A stretch of DNA of 64,000 nt. Source: Symbiodinium natans. Its lineage: Eukaryota > Sar > Dinophyceae > Suessiales > Symbiodiniaceae. The stretch is from NCBI GenBank assembly GCA_905221605.1, contig CAJNDS010002719.1, forward strand, positions 56,062 to 120,061, in the 5' to 3' direction. Made by a program: the position numbers and the translations under genes. Below the pieces are notes generated by a model. It was not told where the DNA came from and did not search any database. It saw only the letters and a list, made by a program, of their open reading frames with translations. Positions within the stretch are counted from its first letter, which is position 1, and every line of letters starts with the position of its first letter. This document shows positions 54,868-64,000 of this stretch, one piece after another.

Positions 54868-54940
54868 ACCCTAAACCCTAAACCCTAAACCCTAAACCCT
54901 AAACCCTAAACCCTAAACCCTAAACCCTAAACCCTAAACC
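54868..54940. repeat. (CCCTAAA)n array
   Basis: Ten units; its last bases form the donor of the next exon. Confidence 0.95.
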
Positions 54941-55004
54941 CGAGCCTGGCTTGATCAGGCCGATAGAGGAGACCGTGCGGGCCGTGCACTGGCCGCGATG
55001 CCAC
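54940..55004 (-). CDS. Exon cradled by inverted arrays
   Basis: 65 nt, acceptor CCCCCAG, donor TCGG|GTTTAGGG. Two open frames: WHRGQCTARTVSSIGLIK or VASRPVHGPHGLLYRPDQ. Confidence 0.55.
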
Positions 55005-55046
55005 CTGGGGGGTCTTCGGGTTGAGCTTCCCTTTCGGGTGTCGGGC

Positions 55047-55230
55047 TAAAGGGTTTAGGGTTTAGGGTTTAGGGTTTAGGGTTTAGGGTTTAGGGTTTAG
55101 GGCTACAGGCTTTAGGGTTTAAGGCTACATGGTTTAGGGTTTAGGGCTACAGGGTTTAGGGTTTAGGGTTTAGGGCTACAGGGTTTAGGGTTTAGGGTTT
55201 AGGGTTTAGGGTTTAGGGTTTAGGGTTTAG
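55047..55230. repeat. TTTAGGG array with CTACAGGG inserts
   Basis: Over 20 units; a GCTACAGG variant recurs four times, suggesting a higher-order repeat. Confidence 0.93.
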
Positions 55231-55500
55231 TATTCAAGCTTCAGAGTTCAGGGAGGGTCTTCACAAAAGCCCTAGTTCAGAAGGTACAACTTCTCGGCCG
55301 TAGAATAGGTACTGTAGGTTTGCCGGGGACTTTGCGAGGGCAAGGTGTGGGAGGAACTGTAGAACCCGGCTAGAAGCTTCTCCGGTGCTCCGTGCCCCTG
55401 TAAGTTGCATGCCACCCCTTTTTAAAACCCTAGAAGCCCTCTGCGCAAAAACACAAGCCTCAACACCTGACTCCCTGCTGATGGACACCGAAACACCCCA
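55231..55500. other. Unique sequence, possible coding on minus strand
   Basis: 75 open codons (55261-55488, minus) without family signature or convincing splice sites. Confidence 0.3.
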
Positions 55501-55502
55501 AT

Positions 55503-55560
55503 CCCTAAACCCTAAACCCTAAACCCTAAACCCTAAACCCTAAACCCTAAACCCTAAACC
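55503..55560. repeat. (CCCTAAA)n array
   Basis: Eight perfect units. Confidence 0.95.
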
Positions 55561-55577
55561 GCGGGATTCGAATAGGG

Positions 55578-55626
55578 AGTGCTATAATCCCTATTAAGGG
55601 CTGTTAGTGTAAGGGGGCACATCCCC
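55578..55626. mobile_element. MITE family E partial copy
   Basis: AATCCCTATTAAGGGCTGTT and GTGTAAGGGGGCACATCCC match the right half of 10764-10860. Confidence 0.5.
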
Positions 55627-55674
55627 ACCTCAAGCCAAGAAACTCTCTACCATTGCACCCTCAGCCATCTTGTG

Positions 55675-55807
55675 AGGGTAGCTACATGGTCCCTTAAAAA
55701 GGGATCCCTTCTTTCCCCCGTATATACCCTGTTCTTCCCAAAGGCTCATACATCAGAAACATGTAAAGGAGGTGAGGGACCATATTAAGGGCCTATGCAA
55801 CTACCCT
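55675..55807. mobile_element. MITE family F copy 2
   Basis: Ends AGGGTAGCTACATGGTCCCT and AAGGGCCTATGCAACTACCCT. Confidence 0.62.
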
Positions 55808-56134
55808 GAAATCTGAACCATCTGAACCATAAGACTCCAAGATCCCCCATTGTCCGCGTGTACTTGCTGTTGAGGGCACGTGGCTCTCTTATTCCAGTAC
55901 ACTATTTAAGTGCTACACAGTGTCTTGTTATACTAAGATTTGGTACCCGGCAAAAATTGGGGCGGCGGCGGGGACGGGGGTCTACCCAAAGCCCTTAATC
56001 CCGAAAAACCTTTGGGCCCTAAACCCTAAACTACTATTTGCTTAAGAACCCCCCCCCCCCCCCGAAAGAAGAAAACAAAAAAAACAATAATTATGGCCCT
56101 TGTAAGGAAGAATGGGGTGGTTCTTCAGCAAACC

Positions 56135-56195
56135 CTAAAACCCTAAACCCCTCAAACTCTAGACTTTTGGGGAACGTCGAACCCTAAACCCTAAA
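56135..56195. repeat. CCCTAAA sequence at the LINE 5' junction
   Basis: Degenerate heptamers ending CGAACCCTAAACCCTAAA, where LINE sequence begins; heptamers resume at 61054. Confidence 0.8.
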
Positions 56196-56400
56196 TGGGC
56201 CACTGGAGTGAGTGGTCAAAACCATGGTTGCCGACGGGCCCTGAGTGAATGCTGATGTTGAATGTGATGTGGTGATGGTGATGCTGCTGTTTGGGTTCGA
56301 GCTTGGGGTTACCTGAGGCGTCCATGGGCCACTGGAGTGAGTGGTGAAAACCATGGCTGCCGATGGGCCCTGAGTGGATGCTAATGATGTTTTTTTTTTT
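56195..56400 (+). repeat. 129-bp tandem repeat in LINE 5' region
   Basis: ATGGGCCACTGGAGTGAGTG begins at 56195 and again at 56324; the second unit runs into T-run and gap. Such 5' monomers act as promoters in some LINEs (inference). Confidence 0.8.
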
Positions 56401-56500
56401 NNNNNNNNNNNNNNNNNNNNNNNNNNNNNNNNNNNNNNNNNNNNNNNNNNNNNNNNNNNNNNNNNNNNNNNNNNNNNNNNNNNNNNNNNNNNNNNNNNNN
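56401..56500. other. Assembly gap (100 N)
   Basis: Exactly 100 N, a placeholder of unknown true length inside low-complexity DNA. Confidence 0.98.
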
Positions 56501-56797
<297 letters not shown>

Positions 56798-57006
56798 CGA
56801 GTTTTGCTCTGCGGTTCTCTCCAGTGTTTTCGGAGGGCCTCTGACTCGACCTGGACTGCTTGTGTGGTGATGACGGAACAGGGCTCATGTGACACTGCCT
56901 GTCTGAAGCTCATTGACTTGTTTGCTAGGTGTCTTTTTCGAGGGCTGAGCGCCGAGGTTTCTGCCTTTTGCAGCTTTCCTCCTTTTTCTCTTGTCACCAC
57001 CTCATC

Positions 57007-60000
57007 ATGGCTGACCTCGAGAGTGAGCTTGTGGCATTCTTCACCAAGGCAGCAGCAGCTAGGAAACTGCTGTGCTTGAGGACACCTTATACGCAGCTTG
57101 TGCTCTCGACGTGGGAGATTATTCAAAGGAACTGCTGGGAACTACGAGACAATGTTCCTTCAAGGTCTGGCCGCTTCCCTGCTGCTGTTGATGGAGTTAT
57201 AGAAACATGTCGGTCTTGCTTGAAACAAAGCCTCAGATTCGTGGCTGATTGCACTTCTGCTCTGATGGGAAATGTTCCCACACCAGATGACAGTCCGGAA
57301 CCTTTGAGGATTGGCTTAGGCTCGCCTTCAACTACGGGGTGTTTGGACGCCAGTGGCTCCTCTGTCAAGATGAATGTACTGTGCGGCAGCCCAACCTCCA
57401 TTCAGGCAGCTTTTGCAGCAACTGGCCTGCATGCTATTGGCCTGCCAGGCTCGCGGCTCCCATTGAGCCTGAAGCTCCCCAAAGATGCAGGATTCACTTT
57501 GTTCTCAGCAGGGCAGCCAAACTACAACAGTGTTGCTGCTGCTGTGCGTAACGAGTTTTTGTCCTCTTTCAAAAGAGTTGCAGACGTCGGTGGTGACAGG
57601 CGCTTATGGCTGTCCGTGGCTCCCCATGAAGGTGACAGTTTTCTGTGGCTCATCTTTTACCTACCTCCGAGCAATGAAAGTTTATGGTATGAAGAACTTG
57701 CTGGCATTGATGCCGACCTGCTACATCTTCAACAGCAGTCCGCCCTTCCGTTTGTGATCCTGACAGGTGATGCCAACATGCAACCCTCATCGCTTGGCAA
57801 AGGGCCTGACCCCAAACCTGCCCGTGATAAAGCTTTGTCGGCTTTCATGCACAAGTGGTCATTTGACTTGTGCAACACGGGGCAATCCGATGACCCACCT
57901 GTGCCTGTTGCTCTGCCTCGTCGTAAAAAGACCATTTGGGCAGCTTCTAGTGACACCCATCACTGCAACGGTGGGCCTGGAACAAGTCGCACCTTGGACC
58001 TGGTCATGGCGTCCAGTGAGTGCCCCGTCATAGTAACGGTTCACAATGGGGTGCATTGCAAAAACAACTGCACGTGGGATGACTGTTGTGAATTTACAGG
58101 CAGTGACCATTTCCTGGTTGAGGCTCTTATTGACGGCCCGTGTATGCGAGCAGCTGTGCCTGCCCAAATAGCTCTTCCTTCCCACTGGCATGAACCTGCC
58201 CTCTGGGAACATGGTCTCGGCTGCGCAAAGGGTGCCTTGGCTTCTCTATCTGAAACTGTTCATCTTTTGGTTCTTGCAGACCTTTCGCAGCTTGCCAAGA
58301 AGGCTACGCTCCCTGCATGGTTAACATGGTGCATTGATGTACTGGTGCTCCTGCTGAGCATCATTGAGTCTAGTGTCAGGGATGTCTGGGTCCTCTTTGC
58401 AAGGGTAGACAAGCGTAAAAGGCCTCGCGCTGCCGCCTTGCCTGCAGCTCAGCAGGAATCTTTCTCTGAAGACGAACTTGAACGACTGCTTCGTCAAGGA
58501 CAACAAAATGGGATCTGGCCACAGTCGGCCATCTCTACTTGTCTGAGATGGCTCAGGCCTGCGCGTCCTCAACCGCCAGAACGCCTAAACCACGATGGAC
58601 GCCTGCTGACAAGGGCAGCAAGCCATGAGGCATGGATCTCCCAGCTATTTACGCAGGGAAAGTGGCCGACTAGCTACAATGCTGAGTTCCATTCTGAGGT
58701 TTGCCGCCGCGCGCAGGAGTATAGTCGTCAAGCTCGTGCACACATTGGTGAGGGACCCTGGGATGCTGAGATTGACTTCTCTGAGTGGTACAGGGCTGCT
58801 GCAAACATCCAGTCATCACGCGCTGTCACGCCTTTTCTTTCACATCGAGTTTTGCTAGCTTGTGGTACTAATGAGTGGTGTCATGCCGCTTGGAAACTGC
58901 AACAAGTATGCGGGCCATCATGCCTTGCCTGGCGGCCAGCCTTGTGGAGGCATCGTTTTCTTATTGTCAAGCATAAGAAGGGGCCTGTCTGTCACGAATC
59001 GTCTTTCCGCTTTCTAGGAGTGGCTGAGCTGCACGGTCTTCTTCAAGAAGAAATCCTCATGTCAAGGATCAGCCCTGTCATTCACTCATCTTTTGATTTC
59101 GTTCAAACTGGCTATCGGTTTGATGTTTTGCATCATCATCTCACTCTCTCTGTCCTTCAAGATGACTACAAGTGCTGGCGTCGCGCTTTCTTTGTCATTT
59201 TTGCTGACTTCGTTCACGCGTTTCCGAGGGCATGGCGGGACTTGCTTTTGGTTGAGGCTCGGCACACTGCAGGTATTCGAGATGGGGCCTTCGCTTTACT
59301 AGCTTCGGTCATGAAGTGCGACTTCTGGCGAATTGCGCTAAGTGGCGAGTCAGTTGCCACAGTAGCTGATGGTGTTCCAGAAGGGAGCAAGTACGGACCG
59401 CCCTGCTTCAACTTCTTGCCAAACACGCTTGTTCGCAGAATGCGTGAAGCTCGTTGTGGTCTTGCGACAAGCGCTTGGGTTCCTAAGGCCTGGGCCTCTC
59501 ACACCTGGTCAGGCTCCGGGAGTTTTGACTTGCGCAAGGCACAAAGCATTGCAGACGATATTGCCTCTGGCCGACAGCTGCCCCGTGTAGCTGACCTGGC
59601 TCGCAATTCTGATCTTGAAGCAACTTGTGCACGTGCTTTAGACTTGCTAGACAATGACAGGATACCCGTTTTGCTGCATGCCGATGATCCCCTCATTTTG
59701 GCGTCCAGCCGAGGAGAAGCGCTTAGGACCCTTGGAGTCATTGCTGCTTGGGCTTGGGACGTCAAGGTTTCTCTCCATTTGGGGCCATCCAAGACTGTAG
59801 TGCAGCAGTGGAGACCAGGCTTGCAGCAATCTGAGACAGTAATTCATCCTTTGCTTTTTCCTCAGCATGCCCCTCTGCTTCCTGCCCCGCTTGAGGGCGT
59901 GCAGGTTCACAAATGGCTCGGACTTAAATGGGCAGTGTGTGGTGAGTGGATGTCTCATGTCACTCCACTTCTGGCACAGTGCTCTGCCACAGTGGACATG

Positions 60001-60906
60001 TTGTGTACGTTGTTGACTTCGCAGCGGATCCCACTAGCCTTTGCCGTGCTTGTCTTTGACCAGAAGGTTGAGTCGGTCCTTCGGTTTGGTAGGTGGTTGT
60101 GGGGTTTAGATGAAGCAGCACAGAGCGCGCTCAGACTCGCCTGCGAGCGCTGGTCTCGGAAACTTACAGGAGCAAGCAAGTGGCGCAATGCTGCTGTGTG
60201 CTTCAGCGAGCTTGGGTGGACTTTTGGTACTCAAGCTCGTGTAGTTTTAGAAGTCGCTCTGGTGAGGGCCACGCTGTGGCAACAGGGTGACGAAACACTT
60301 GCCGGCCTGACTTTCACCCGCGGACTCACGTCAAAGGCAGCAAACTGGCCTGTCAGATCCTTGGCGCTGCTTCGTGAGCATCACATCTTGGACTGGCCTG
60401 AGTGGGTATTGTCAGGTAAGGCTGGTGGATCCTACAAGAGTTTCGTTAAAGGTGAGCTCTTGGCCGCTGCCAAACGCACGTGGGATGGATCTGTCTCCTC
60501 GCACACCTCCCCCATACCATACTCCCAGCTGACCTCTGGTCCATGTAGCCATCTACAGGAAGCACTGTCCAATTATGCTCCCTGGGAGACATTGCTGGGG
60601 CAGCGTGCCTTGATTATGATTAGGTGTGGCTACGTGGCACTTGGGCATGTGAACCAGAGGCAAACCGCTGCTCGCATTCAGGCGTGCGTTCTTTGCGGCA
60701 GGCGCTACTCGAACGTCGCCGCTCATGTCGTATGCTCTTGCGAACGCTTGGCAGAATTGAGGGAGGTCTGTCTACGCCTTGGCGCTGACTTTTCCTCTCT
60801 GAAAATTCTGGCCATTCCCCCATCTCATCCGGCATACTCGGAAGTAGTGAGGCTTGCCATTGAGATTCTGCGAAATGCGCAGAACTTCTGGAAGACAGTT
60901 TCGTGA
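57007..60906 (+). CDS. LINE protein: EEP endonuclease - reverse transcriptase
   Basis: Frame open from 56929; Met at 57007 (MADLESEL) is the likelier start, giving about 1299 residues. EEP part: LILTGDANM-type loop (VILTGDANM, ~57750), TLDLVMAS (~57995) and GSDHFLVEA (~58100); the N-terminal Asn and Gln-Glu motifs are not evident. RT part: FADFVHAF (motif A Asp, ~59205), DGVPEGSKYGPP (motif B, ~59370), LLHADDPLIL (motif C, ~59675), then LHLGPSKT. C-terminal CVLCGRRYSNVAAHVVCSC (~60690) resembles the CCHC finger of R2/RTE-like LINEs. No internal stop: a recent or selected copy. Confidence 0.88.
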   Translation: MADLESELVAFFTKAAAARKLLCLRTPYTQLVLSTWEIIQRNCWELRDNVPSRSGRFPAAVDGVIETCRSCLKQSLRFVADCTSALMGNVPTPDDSPEPLRIGLGSPSTTGCLDASGSSVKMNVLCGSPTSIQAAFAATGLHAIGLPGSRLPLSLKLPKDAGFTLFSAGQPNYNSVAAAVRNEFLSSFKRVADVGGDRRLWLSVAPHEGDSFLWLIFYLPPSNESLWYEELAGIDADLLHLQQQSALPFVILTGDANMQPSSLGKGPDPKPARDKALSAFMHKWSFDLCNTGQSDDPPVPVALPRRKKTIWAASSDTHHCNGGPGTSRTLDLVMASSECPVIVTVHNGVHCKNNCTWDDCCEFTGSDHFLVEALIDGPCMRAAVPAQIALPSHWHEPALWEHGLGCAKGALASLSETVHLLVLADLSQLAKKATLPAWLTWCIDVLVLLLSIIESSVRDVWVLFARVDKRKRPRAAALPAAQQESFSEDELERLLRQGQQNGIWPQSAISTCLRWLRPARPQPPERLNHDGRLLTRAASHEAWISQLFTQGKWPTSYNAEFHSEVCRRAQEYSRQARAHIGEGPWDAEIDFSEWYRAAANIQSSRAVTPFLSHRVLLACGTNEWCHAAWKLQQVCGPSCLAWRPALWRHRFLIVKHKKGPVCHESSFRFLGVAELHGLLQEEILMSRISPVIHSSFDFVQTGYRFDVLHHHLTLSVLQDDYKCWRRAFFVIFADFVHAFPRAWRDLLLVEARHTAGIRDGAFALLASVMKCDFWRIALSGESVATVADGVPEGSKYGPPCFNFLPNTLVRRMREARCGLATSAWVPKAWASHTWSGSGSFDLRKAQSIADDIASGRQLPRVADLARNSDLEATCARALDLLDNDRIPVLLHADDPLILASSRGEALRTLGVIAAWAWDVKVSLHLGPSKTVVQQWRPGLQQSETVIHPLLFPQHAPLLPAPLEGVQVHKWLGLKWAVCGEWMSHVTPLLAQCSATVDMLCTLLTSQRIPLAFAVLVFDQKVESVLRFGRWLWGLDEAAQSALRLACERWSRKLTGASKWRNAAVCFSELGWTFGTQARVVLEVALVRATLWQQGDETLAGLTFTRGLTSKAANWPVRSLALLREHHILDWPEWVLSGKAGGSYKSFVKGELLAAAKRTWDGSVSSHTSPIPYSQLTSGPCSHLQEALSNYAPWETLLGQRALIMIRCGYVALGHVNQRQTAARIQACVLCGRRYSNVAAHVVCSCERLAELREVCLRLGADFSSLKILAIPPSHPAYSEVVRLAIEILRNAQNFWKTVS

Positions 60907-61056
60907 GAAGCGCGCGCAGGTAGTGTTGGGGGGTGCTACGTCCAGACACTGCGGTGCTGGCATGCTGGCCTCACACTTTGGGCTCCTGCAAGCTTACGCA
61001 TCTGGCTTGAGCCCACAAGCCTGTCCTACCGGGACTTCGAACCAACCAACCAACCT
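60907..61056 (+). other. LINE 3' UTR with AACC tail
   Basis: About 130 bp of unique sequence, then four AACC units; no poly-A. Confidence 0.65.
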
Positions 61057-61074
61057 AAACCCTCAACCCTAAAC

Positions 61075-61144
61075 CCTCCGAGCTTCCGACCAGGAGGTCC
61101 AAAGGGATGCCTCGGCCATCCAGCCGTTTGTGCCCACTTCGAGC
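61075..61144 (-). CDS. Exon next to the LINE insertion
   Basis: 70 nt, acceptor GCGGCAG, donor GAGG|GTTTAGGG. Reads ARSGHKRLDGRGIPLDLLVG then SSE. ATG GCG CGG CAG directly upstream is in the same frame, so it might be a first exon (MARQ). Confidence 0.6.
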
Positions 61145-61230
61145 CTGCCGCGCCATCTTTGTTGAGGGGTCAGGGGGTTTTGGGAGGGTTTAGAGGGCGG
61201 TCAGGGGGCTTACGGGGAGGTTTGAGGTTC

Positions 61231-61252
61231 GGGGGGGGGGGGGGGGGGGGGG
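61231..61252. repeat. Poly-G run
   Basis: About 22 G. Confidence 0.92.
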
Positions 61253-61456
61253 TAAGTTAGCGTTGAGGGTTTAAGGGGGTTGATAAGTTCTCGTTGAAGG
61301 CTTCGTGGCTTAGTGGGCTAGTGGGCCTGGTAAGTTCGCGTGGAGAGTTTGTTGGGTTTCATGAGTAAGTCAGTGTTGAAGGCTTGGGATTTGTCAAAAC
61401 CCCAAAGCCCAAAACCCTCAACTCGTGTCTGTCGGGGCAATCGGTCTTGCGTGCAC

Positions 61457-61503
61457 CTGAATTTTTCTCAACCCAAAGTCCCAAGCGACTCCTGGGAAGC
61501 TTC
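61457..61503 (-). CDS. Exon
   Basis: 47 nt, acceptor TGACAG, donor CAG|GTGCAC. SFPGVAWDFGLRKIQ; another frame KLPRSRLGLWVEKNS is also open. Confidence 0.48.
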
Positions 61504-61657
61504 CTGTCATCATGAGGGTTTAGACGCTTAGTAACCTTAAACCCTAAACCCTGTACAGGTACCGTATGTAGGGCTATAGGGTGTCGGGGTCTGTTAGCTG
61601 TTAGCGGCTTGGGCAATTTCGGGGCTTGTAGGGGAGCGTTAGGTTTTCTTCAGAAAC

Positions 61658-61695
61658 GTTGGTTTCGCCCGAAGATCTGCCGGGGCGTCTTGCTC
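61658..61695 (-). CDS. Exon
   Basis: 38 nt, acceptor GGCTTAG, donor GTTTCT. ARRPGRSSGETN (joins 61969-61999) or EQDAPADLRAKP. Confidence 0.45.
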
Positions 61696-61792
61696 CTAAG
61701 CCATACATAAGCCCCACATCCTGATTCTCAAAGCCCTTTCTACCCTACACACCCATTGTACCCTTTCTGCGCATGTACACCCTATACTTAGT

Positions 61793-61896
61793 TGTCCAGT
61801 AACCTGGGGGAACTCAAGGTTAACCTTTTGGATCATAAGGGAATTATACTACCCCAAAAAGGATAAAGGTTACCTACTCTACTACTAGGTATAATG
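61793..61896. mobile_element. MITE family B-like, decayed
   Basis: CCAGTAACCTGGGGG and GGTTACCTACT ends with an AAAAAGGATAAAGG core. Confidence 0.4.
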
Positions 61897-61968
61897 CTAC
61901 AAACCCTATAAACCTTAAACCCTAGACCCTTGAAGGGCTTAGGGTTCAGGGGCGAGGAACGTTTTTAC

Positions 61969-61999
61969 GCAGAGTTTCTGCCACAAGGAACCCCGTGCC
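61969..61999 (-). CDS. Exon
   Basis: 31 nt, acceptor CTGCCCAG, donor GTAAAA. Reads GTGFLVAETL; in frame with 62199-62319. Confidence 0.5.
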
Positions 62000-62029
62000 C
62001 TGGGCAGCCCAACATTGCACGGTATAGGG

Positions 62030-62150
62030 TTTAGGGTTTAGGGCTTGGGGTTTGGGGTTTAGGGTTTAGGGTTTAGGGTTCAGGGTTCGGGGTTTAGGGC
62101 TTACAGGGTTCAGTTAGGGTGTGGAGTTTAGGGTTTAGGGTTTAGGGTTT
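62030..62150. repeat. TTTAGGG arrays
   Basis: Two blocks with TTTGGGG, TTCGGGG and TTCAGGG variants. Confidence 0.88.
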
Positions 62151-62198
62151 AAAGGGTTCAAGCATGTACACGTCTGCAAGTAGGGTTCATCTTGCCAC

Positions 62199-62319
62199 CG
62201 TAGCCTTTGCAATGACAAAATAGTCTTCGCCAAGGCTTGGGGCAAGAGCAGTCGCAAGAGCTACGTAGGCAAGGTCAAATGATGATGCCTCAGCAGCCGT
62301 GTTGATCGCCCGAGTGCGG
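62199..62319 (-). CDS. Exon of the cNMP-binding protein
   Basis: 121 nt, acceptor ACGAAG, donor GTGGCA. Reads RTRAINTAAEASSFDLAY then VALATALAPSLGEDYFVIAK. The split Asn joins 62747-62806. Confidence 0.6.
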
Positions 62320-62335
62320 CTTCGTGAGACGTTCC

Positions 62336-62421
62336 AGGATGACCCTTAGAGCCCTGTGAAAAATATTCCCAAATATGGTCCTTTAGACTCAATAAGGGAA
62401 ATATAAAATATCCCAAGGGCC
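62336..62421. mobile_element. MITE-like repeat family H copy
   Basis: AGGATGACCCTTA and AATATAAAATATCCCAA; lies just upstream (sense) of the exon above. Confidence 0.5.
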
Positions 62422-62746
62422 TACTTAGTGTTCAGATTTCAAACAACAGCTGGTTCGACCATGGCTGAGCATATTGCAGGGACAACCGGGTCAAAACCGT
62501 CCAAACAGTGGGAGCCGGGCCCCAACTCAGCCTAAAACGCCCAAAGCCCTGAAACACAAAAGAGCCTGGAGCGCCAACACCCCGAAATCCCAATGGAATT
62601 AAAAGGGCCAGAGTTTAAGGTGTAGGGCTCAGGTTGAAAGGGTTTAGAGTTTATAGGGTTTGAGCGCATGGTAAGATCCTACATGTCGCCAGCACCCATG
62701 AGCTCTATAGGCCCTTCTTCCAGCCAAAAACACGCGGCAGGTCCAC

Positions 62747-62806
62747 TTCGTGGGGACAACGCAGCCTTTGACGTGGTACTCGACATCTCCCGATTGTATG
62801 ACGTAC
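62747..62806 (-). CDS. Cyclic-nucleotide-binding exon (YVIQSGDVEY)
   Basis: 60 nt, acceptor AGCCCAG, donor GTGGAC. Reads YVIQSGDVEYHVKGCVVPT. 'YVIxSGxVE' is the core strand pair of the CNB fold that senses cAMP/cGMP in PKA/PKG regulators and channels. The split Met joins 63466-63503 exactly as the family requires (TAM-YVIQSG). Confidence 0.68.
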
Positions 62807-62839
62807 CTGGGCTTTGGGAGGGGGGGGGGGGAGGGAGCC

Positions 62840-62943
62840 TAGACAAGTAACCTAGGAATTGAAACAATACAAAAAAGGCACCCTTTTTGGTCTAAAGGCC
62901 TGTAAGGGAACCTAAAGGGAATAAGGGCCTCCTCTGGGTCCTA
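62840..62943. mobile_element. MITE family B copy
   Basis: TAGACAAGTAACCTAGGAAT to GGCCTCCTCTGGGTCCTA. Confidence 0.55.
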
Positions 62944-63149
62944 GCGTTTCGGGTTGTAATTAGCGCTTGTGGGCTTTGAAGCTTGGGGTTACGGATTAAG
63001 TGCCATCGGGGCTGGGCTTGTCCTATGCCTGTATGTTTATGCCTAATGCATCCAGGCTGGGGTAGCGCGGGGATGCGCATTCACTAAATACACATCGTTG
63101 CATGTATGGCTACATAGAATACGAAGCAAATACTCGATATACGTATAAA

Positions 63150-63190
63150 AAATATAAATATAAGTGTGTATATCTATATATATATATATG
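63150..63190. repeat. (TA)n microsatellite
   Basis: TATATA runs. Confidence 0.9.
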
Positions 63191-63341
63191 GGGTACCCAA
63201 GTATGGCAATTTACACATTAACGTCACAATCAACTCTCCCAGACCTATACTTCGCTCCAAAATACTTGACTCGTAGCCGGTTCTACCCACTATTCGAGGT
63301 AGAGCCTACGAATTCTCAGTTTGGGGGTCAGCGGGCAGCCA

Positions 63342-63400
63342 ACCCCTAAACCCTAAACCCTTTCGCCTAAACCCTAAACCCGAAACCCTAAACCCTAAAC
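63342..63400. repeat. CCCTAAA array
   Basis: Six units with one CGCCTAAA and one CCCGAAA. Confidence 0.88.
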
Positions 63401-63465
63401 CAAATCTCCCTCCCGTCCCCTCGTCCGCCGGCCCCTCCAATTTCCCAGCATCTTGAGGATCCAGC

Positions 63466-63503
63466 ATGGCTGTGGACTCTTCCCCGGGGCGGAAAACCAC
63501 ATC
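63466..63503 (-). CDS. Cyclic-nucleotide-binding exon (VVFRPGEES)
   Basis: 38 nt, acceptor CACGCAG, GC donor (GCTGGA). Reads DVVFRPGEESTA plus the first 2 nt of Met. 'VFRxGEExxAMYVI' spans the CNB beta-strands 2-3. Confidence 0.68.
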
Positions 63504-63661
63504 CTGCGTGAGGGCTTAGGGTTTCGGGTTTGGGGTTTCAGGTTTGGGGATTAGGGTGTCCTATAGGAAAAAGAGGCAGGTAGATGAATCGGCAGACGGA
63601 CGGAGTACCGGCCCCAGGGCCTGGGCAAAGAGCCCCCTACTTCAGGGACCACAACCCACCA

Positions 63662-63699
63662 CAACCTAAACCCTAAACCCGAAATCCCAAACCCTATAC
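63662..63699. repeat. Short CCCTAAA/CCCGAAA array
   Basis: Four units at the donor of 63700-63762 (GTATAGGG in sense). Confidence 0.8.
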
Positions 63700-63762
63700 C
63701 CAAAGATGGGAAGGCAAGTCCTCCGGAGCGAAAGGCACAAACTTCAGCACCTCGGTTGTCAG
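63700..63762 (-). CDS. Exon upstream of the CNB domain
   Basis: 63 nt, phase 0 to 0; acceptor AACCCACAAG is the array edge, donor GTATAG. Reads LTTEVLKFVPFAPED then LPSHLW. Joins 63466-63503 in frame. The gene continues off the right edge. Confidence 0.65.
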
Positions 63763-64000
63763 CTTGTGGGTTTAGGGTTAAGGCGGTTCAAGGTTTGGGG
63801 ATTCAGGGCTTTTGGGGGTTGGGGGTTTGTTCCAGGTTTACTGGTTTTTGCCGGCCCAAGAATCCAGGATGGCTTTCTTAATGGCAACTTTTTAGGGCTT
63901 TGGATCCAGGATTCAAGGGTCCAGGTGAGGACGTTTAGAGTCGTTCTAGAGCTAGCTAAGGTTTTCGGGCTTTGGATCTGGGGTGCGACCACCTTTCGCA

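Noticed and set aside
63029-63056. Exon LDALGINIQ (minus)
   Set aside because: Good splice sites, but its phase breaks the strongly supported CNB junction 63466 to 62806.

Overview
ORGANISM. The window looks like nuclear DNA of a dinoflagellate (Symbiodinium/Suessiales-like; inferred). The signs are plant-type TTTAGGG heptamers scattered everywhere, genes cut into dozens of 11-210 nt exons with GT, GC and occasional GA donors, a strong one-strand bias of those exons, a Ty1/copia element with very basic and acidic proteins, and an EEP-RT LINE. No bacterial operon, tRNA, rRNA or CRISPR was seen. A 100-base assembly gap lies at 56401-56500.

GENES. Almost all gene sequence is on the minus strand, as short exon islands. 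The best supported run goes from 14.8 kb down to the left edge: about 29 exon calls can be joined in a single open frame. Its upstream part looks PPR-like (14.8-12.3 kb), followed by a Pro/Ser-rich stretch (12.1 kb). The downstream part (9.4-0.2 kb) aligns in order with the N-terminal domain of the replicative helicase subunit MCM4, including a cysteine pair. Other minus-strand runs are a cyclic-nucleotide-binding protein (63.8-61.1 kb), a possible terminal exon (52.3-52.5 kb), a protein starting with a zinc ribbon (45.3 kb downward), and a WD40-like stretch (34.4-30.9 kb).

REPEAT ARCHITECTURE. Exon islands are bracketed by inverted telomere-like arrays: (CCCTAAA)n - exon - (TTTAGGG)n. Read in the gene's sense, introns tend to begin GT-(TTTAGGG)n and end (CCCTAAA)n-AG, and several splice sites lie inside the heptamers themselves (G|GTTTAGGG, CCCTAG|). 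This is the main undescribed structural system in the window.

MOBILE DNA. A 14.6-kb Ty1/copia element (15150-29781, minus strand) has identical 172-bp LTRs, a CCCCC target duplication and an initiator-tRNA primer site. Besides Gag-Pol it carries a Tpt1/KptA-like RNA 2'-phosphotransferase ORF and an ORF with a complete EEP nuclease/phosphatase domain. It also carries about 16 copies of a 16-nt hairpin whose stems covary. An EEP-RT LINE (56195-61056) sits inside a telomere-like array. At least ten families of short terminal-inverted-repeat elements (MITE-like) fill introns, some abutting through a shared TA. An island at 46.3-49.5 kb almost lacks heptamers and holds a decayed tyrosine-recombinase-like fragment.

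CAUTION. Exons were called by eye from splice dinucleotides plus open frames. Very short ones, and frames where more than one option stays open, are uncertain. No search or RNA data was available.
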